A stretch of DNA of 64,000 bases. It comes from Serinus canaria (Eukaryota; Chordata; Aves; Passeriformes; Fringillidae). The notes beneath the pieces were generated by a model. That model was not told the origin of the DNA. It made no database searches and was given only the letters and a program-made list of their open reading frames with translations. Shown piece by piece: positions 61,492-64,000 of this stretch. Location of the stretch: NCBI RefSeq assembly GCF_022539315.1, contig NC_066314.1:65271543-65335542 (forward strand), given 5' to 3'. Made by a program: the position numbers and the translations under genes. Positions within the stretch are counted from its first letter, which is position 1. Each line of letters begins with the position of its first letter.

Positions 61492-61915
61492 TGCCTTGAG
61501 AGGCTACCTAGAACAGAGGTTAGGCAGTATTAACTGAATAAAGTAGGTATTTATTGAAAAGGCCTTCAAAGAATACACCCTGGGCAGTACCAGAGCCCAG
61601 CTGAGGCTACACCCAAGGTGGACAGTGGGTTTTTACACTTTTAGAAGTTTTGGGCCATTTCCACATTGGGGTCAATTGTCCAATTGCAGCTTCAGGTTAT
61701 GAAGTCCCATCCTCCCAGACTGCTCTCCTCAATGTGCCATTGTTTACACTTCTTGACCCTAAAGCTGTAACAGTGTCCTTGGTTCTCAGGCTGGGAAAGG
61801 ATTGTATTGTCTGACTACCCTGGGAAGAGAGCAGGCTAACACTTTATATAAGGTTCAGAGTTATATACTAATGCAGTAAAGAATCTGGACAATATGAAGG
61901 CTAAAACTTAAGGCA
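61492..61915 (-). mobile_element. Single LTR of a second family
   Basis: It has inverted ends TGCCTTGAG at 61492 and CTTAAGGCA at 61915. On the minus strand a TAAAAA TATA-like element precedes AATAAA (plus TTTATT near 61551) by about 90 nt, and the element ends about 60 nt later, matching U3-R-U5 order. No target-site duplication or primer-binding site was found. Confidence 0.65.
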
Positions 61916-64000
61916 TCGCCCCCAAAGCATAAAGATGTCATTTTTCTCCAGGTTTTGCTGCTGCTGTGCTGGGATGTGTATCTCACTGCTTTCACAAAAT
62001 CCAACTGGAGGAGAAGGGGGAAATGGTCATAAGTGTATGCCTTCTCCATTGTCCTTTGGACTTGGTGCCAGACCTCCAGCCAAATTCATCCAGTGGTGGT
62101 GGGTTTGGGACAGGCACCTTTGAAATCCCACTGTGATGCAGCTACTCTCTGGCTGGAGGCAACACAAGCAGCACGGCTGTGCTGGTGGAACAGTGTGAAA
62201 ACATGCTCTGCACTGTGCACAAGGCTGTCAGGCCAATGCCTGGTCACACTTTGGTTGCATTGACTGCCTTTTTTGGGTCAGAGCCTGAAATGCCCTTTGC
62301 ATGCTCCTTGAAGGGACCGGTCCTCTCACAGAAAAGAGGTCTTTGCCAGTTGGGAAACACCTGACTTTCTGTGGCACTGGACAAATGTGGAGTGAAAATG
62401 GTAGGTGTATCTGATATATTTTGGAAAGGTTTCTGCTTCCACCTGGCTGTACTGCAGGGCTCCCTGGCCTGTCTTGGGCCCCTCTTTGGTGTGGAGCCCA
62501 AAGGTGGAGGGACCAGATGCCTTCTGTCCCTGGCAGTCTAACTACAGCAGACAGTGTTGTCTCAAACTGACATACAGGAAAACTTTTGTAATTCTCCTGC
62601 CTGTTCCAGTGATGCAGAAACCAGAGTAAAATGTCCTTGGTAGGAGATTATGATCTTCTGAGGAGAGGATTTGAGAATTTCTCACTTGTTGGGGGTCAGT
62701 GATGCAGCATTCTCTGGGGAGTAATCAATGGTCAGAAAATGCTCACTCATTCATTTCTGCAGAGAAAATGACTAAGAGAAAGGGGTTGTATATTCCTAGT
62801 TTGATTTTTTTTCTATTTTTATTTTATGTTAATAAAATAGCCTGTGCCAGAGAAAATAAACTCTTTTTTTTTCTCCATTCCTAGTCAGTCAATGTGATAT
62901 AAATACCAGCCCACAATTTAGCATTGTTAATTAATATATACTTTCCATTACCTTTCTTTTGGAGAGCTCATTTTCTTGAGGAATGTAGTTCTTCATTCAA
63001 ACATTTCATTTCATAGCAGAGAAAGAGACAGAGGCACAGAACTACTTTAACTGGATTGTGTAACAATGGATTTGGTAATAATTGTCTAGGAGAATTATAT
63101 GGAGGTAACAAAAGGACTCACAAAATGAATACATTACAAAGACTCTTTTATGACTGAAAAATACTGATGTCCTTAAAAGAGGGAGAGAGAGAAGTAGGAG
63201 TTGGATAATTTTTTAAAGAAAATGCAAAGATTACACATTGAAGTTTGTCTTGGTATAGGGAAGATGTTTTTTTAGGACTGCTGGAGGAAATGGAATGCTC
63301 TGTTCCATTGTTCCCTCACCCCTGTTTCCACAGCACATGTTCCTTGTCCTGCCCTATTAGCAGTGAGAGGCTGGGCTGGTCAGCCTGACCCGGGCTCCAG
63401 CAATTCTGCTGCCACCAAGTGCTCATCCAGCAGAGCAGCTCTGAGTGCCTTGGCTGCTGTGCCAGTCTGATTTCTCTCTGCACAGACAGCTCAGACCCAG
63501 TTAATTTTGGCAGTCGAGGCTTACTGCCAGTATGTCACCCTTTAGGATGCAGTTCTGCAAGCAGGGTAATCCTGGATGGGGTCAGGAAGTGGGGGGTCAA
63601 GAGGAAGGCAGAGAGGCAGAGGGGGTAACTAGTTATTCTGGCATCCATTACCATGGCAGTGATCTATTTCTAGATCTATCATATACACACTTATTTCCAG
63701 AGCATGCAGGGGGCTGGTCTACTAGGTAAAATATTGGGGTTTGCCCCTTTAAAAAAATATGAGAGACTCTTTATTGAACTCATTTGACAAATGGATTCAA
63801 TATACATTTTCTCTCAACTCTAAGTTATAATAATGAGAAGTCTGTTTTTCATATCACTTATTTCAGCTGAGAGGTTGCACTTGCTGTCACCCTTTGGAAT
63901 GCTGTAGATGTTTGTACTGAACACTGTTCAGAGTTTTTTATTTTTATCATGAAAGTACAGCTGTATCTTGAGGGTGCTACAGAATTAGAATAAGGTACAA
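61916..64000. other. Intergenic, right end of window
   Basis: No gene, LTR or CR1 fragment recognised. By synteny PHF21B should lie further right, but no PHD-finger or AT-hook coding sequence is visible. Confidence 0.5.

Overview
This window is vertebrate nuclear DNA, most likely from a songbird (passerine). It has two split genes with GT-AG introns, one CpG-island promoter, truncated CR1 LINE 3' ends, and several endogenous-retrovirus LTRs of kinds common in passerine genomes. There is no bacterial or phage content, operon, CRISPR array or recognisable tRNA/rRNA gene. The gene order KIAA0930 then NUP50 matches human 22q13.31 read in the opposite direction. By that synteny the next gene on the right should be PHF21B, but none of its exons is visible here.

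Layout. 1-11424 (+) holds the 3' two thirds of KIAA0930 (DUF2045 family): six coding exons encoding the last 265 residues. The upstream exons lie left of the window. 11425-about 14965 is the probable KIAA0930 3' UTR. 15-24 kb is the convergent gap between the two genes and may contain long alternative 3' UTRs of both. 24238-32584 (-) is the complete NUP50 coding sequence in seven coding exons (469 codons plus stop, close to the 468 of human NUP50). A non-coding first exon is inferred inside the CpG island at 34.7-35.7 kb, which holds overlapping CRE and ETS motifs, Sp1 boxes and a G-quadruplex-type G-run tract. 36.0-36.7 kb is the 3' end of an endogenous retrovirus (possible env tail, polypurine tract, LTR) about 0.6 kb outside that promoter. 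From 36.7 kb to the end I see no convincing gene. It is AT-rich intergenic DNA carrying a 5' retroviral fragment (44.75-46.3 kb), single LTRs (48.1, 51.8, 55.4, 60.95 and 61.5 kb) and short tandem repeats and palindromes.

The genes do not form a pathway. KIAA0930 is a conserved protein of unknown function. NUP50 is a mobile FG nucleoporin that binds importin-alpha and Ran at the nuclear basket. The most informative observations concern sequence history: two related CR1 copies differ at seven aligned CpG sites in the way expected if the copy beside the NUP50 CpG island escaped germline methylation; those two copies share an unusual 5' extension; and a retroviral leader ORF encodes a transmembrane segment. 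I found no clear previously undescribed biological system. Exon boundaries come from reading splice sites and comparing with remembered orthologues; repeat-family names are by recognition, not by search.
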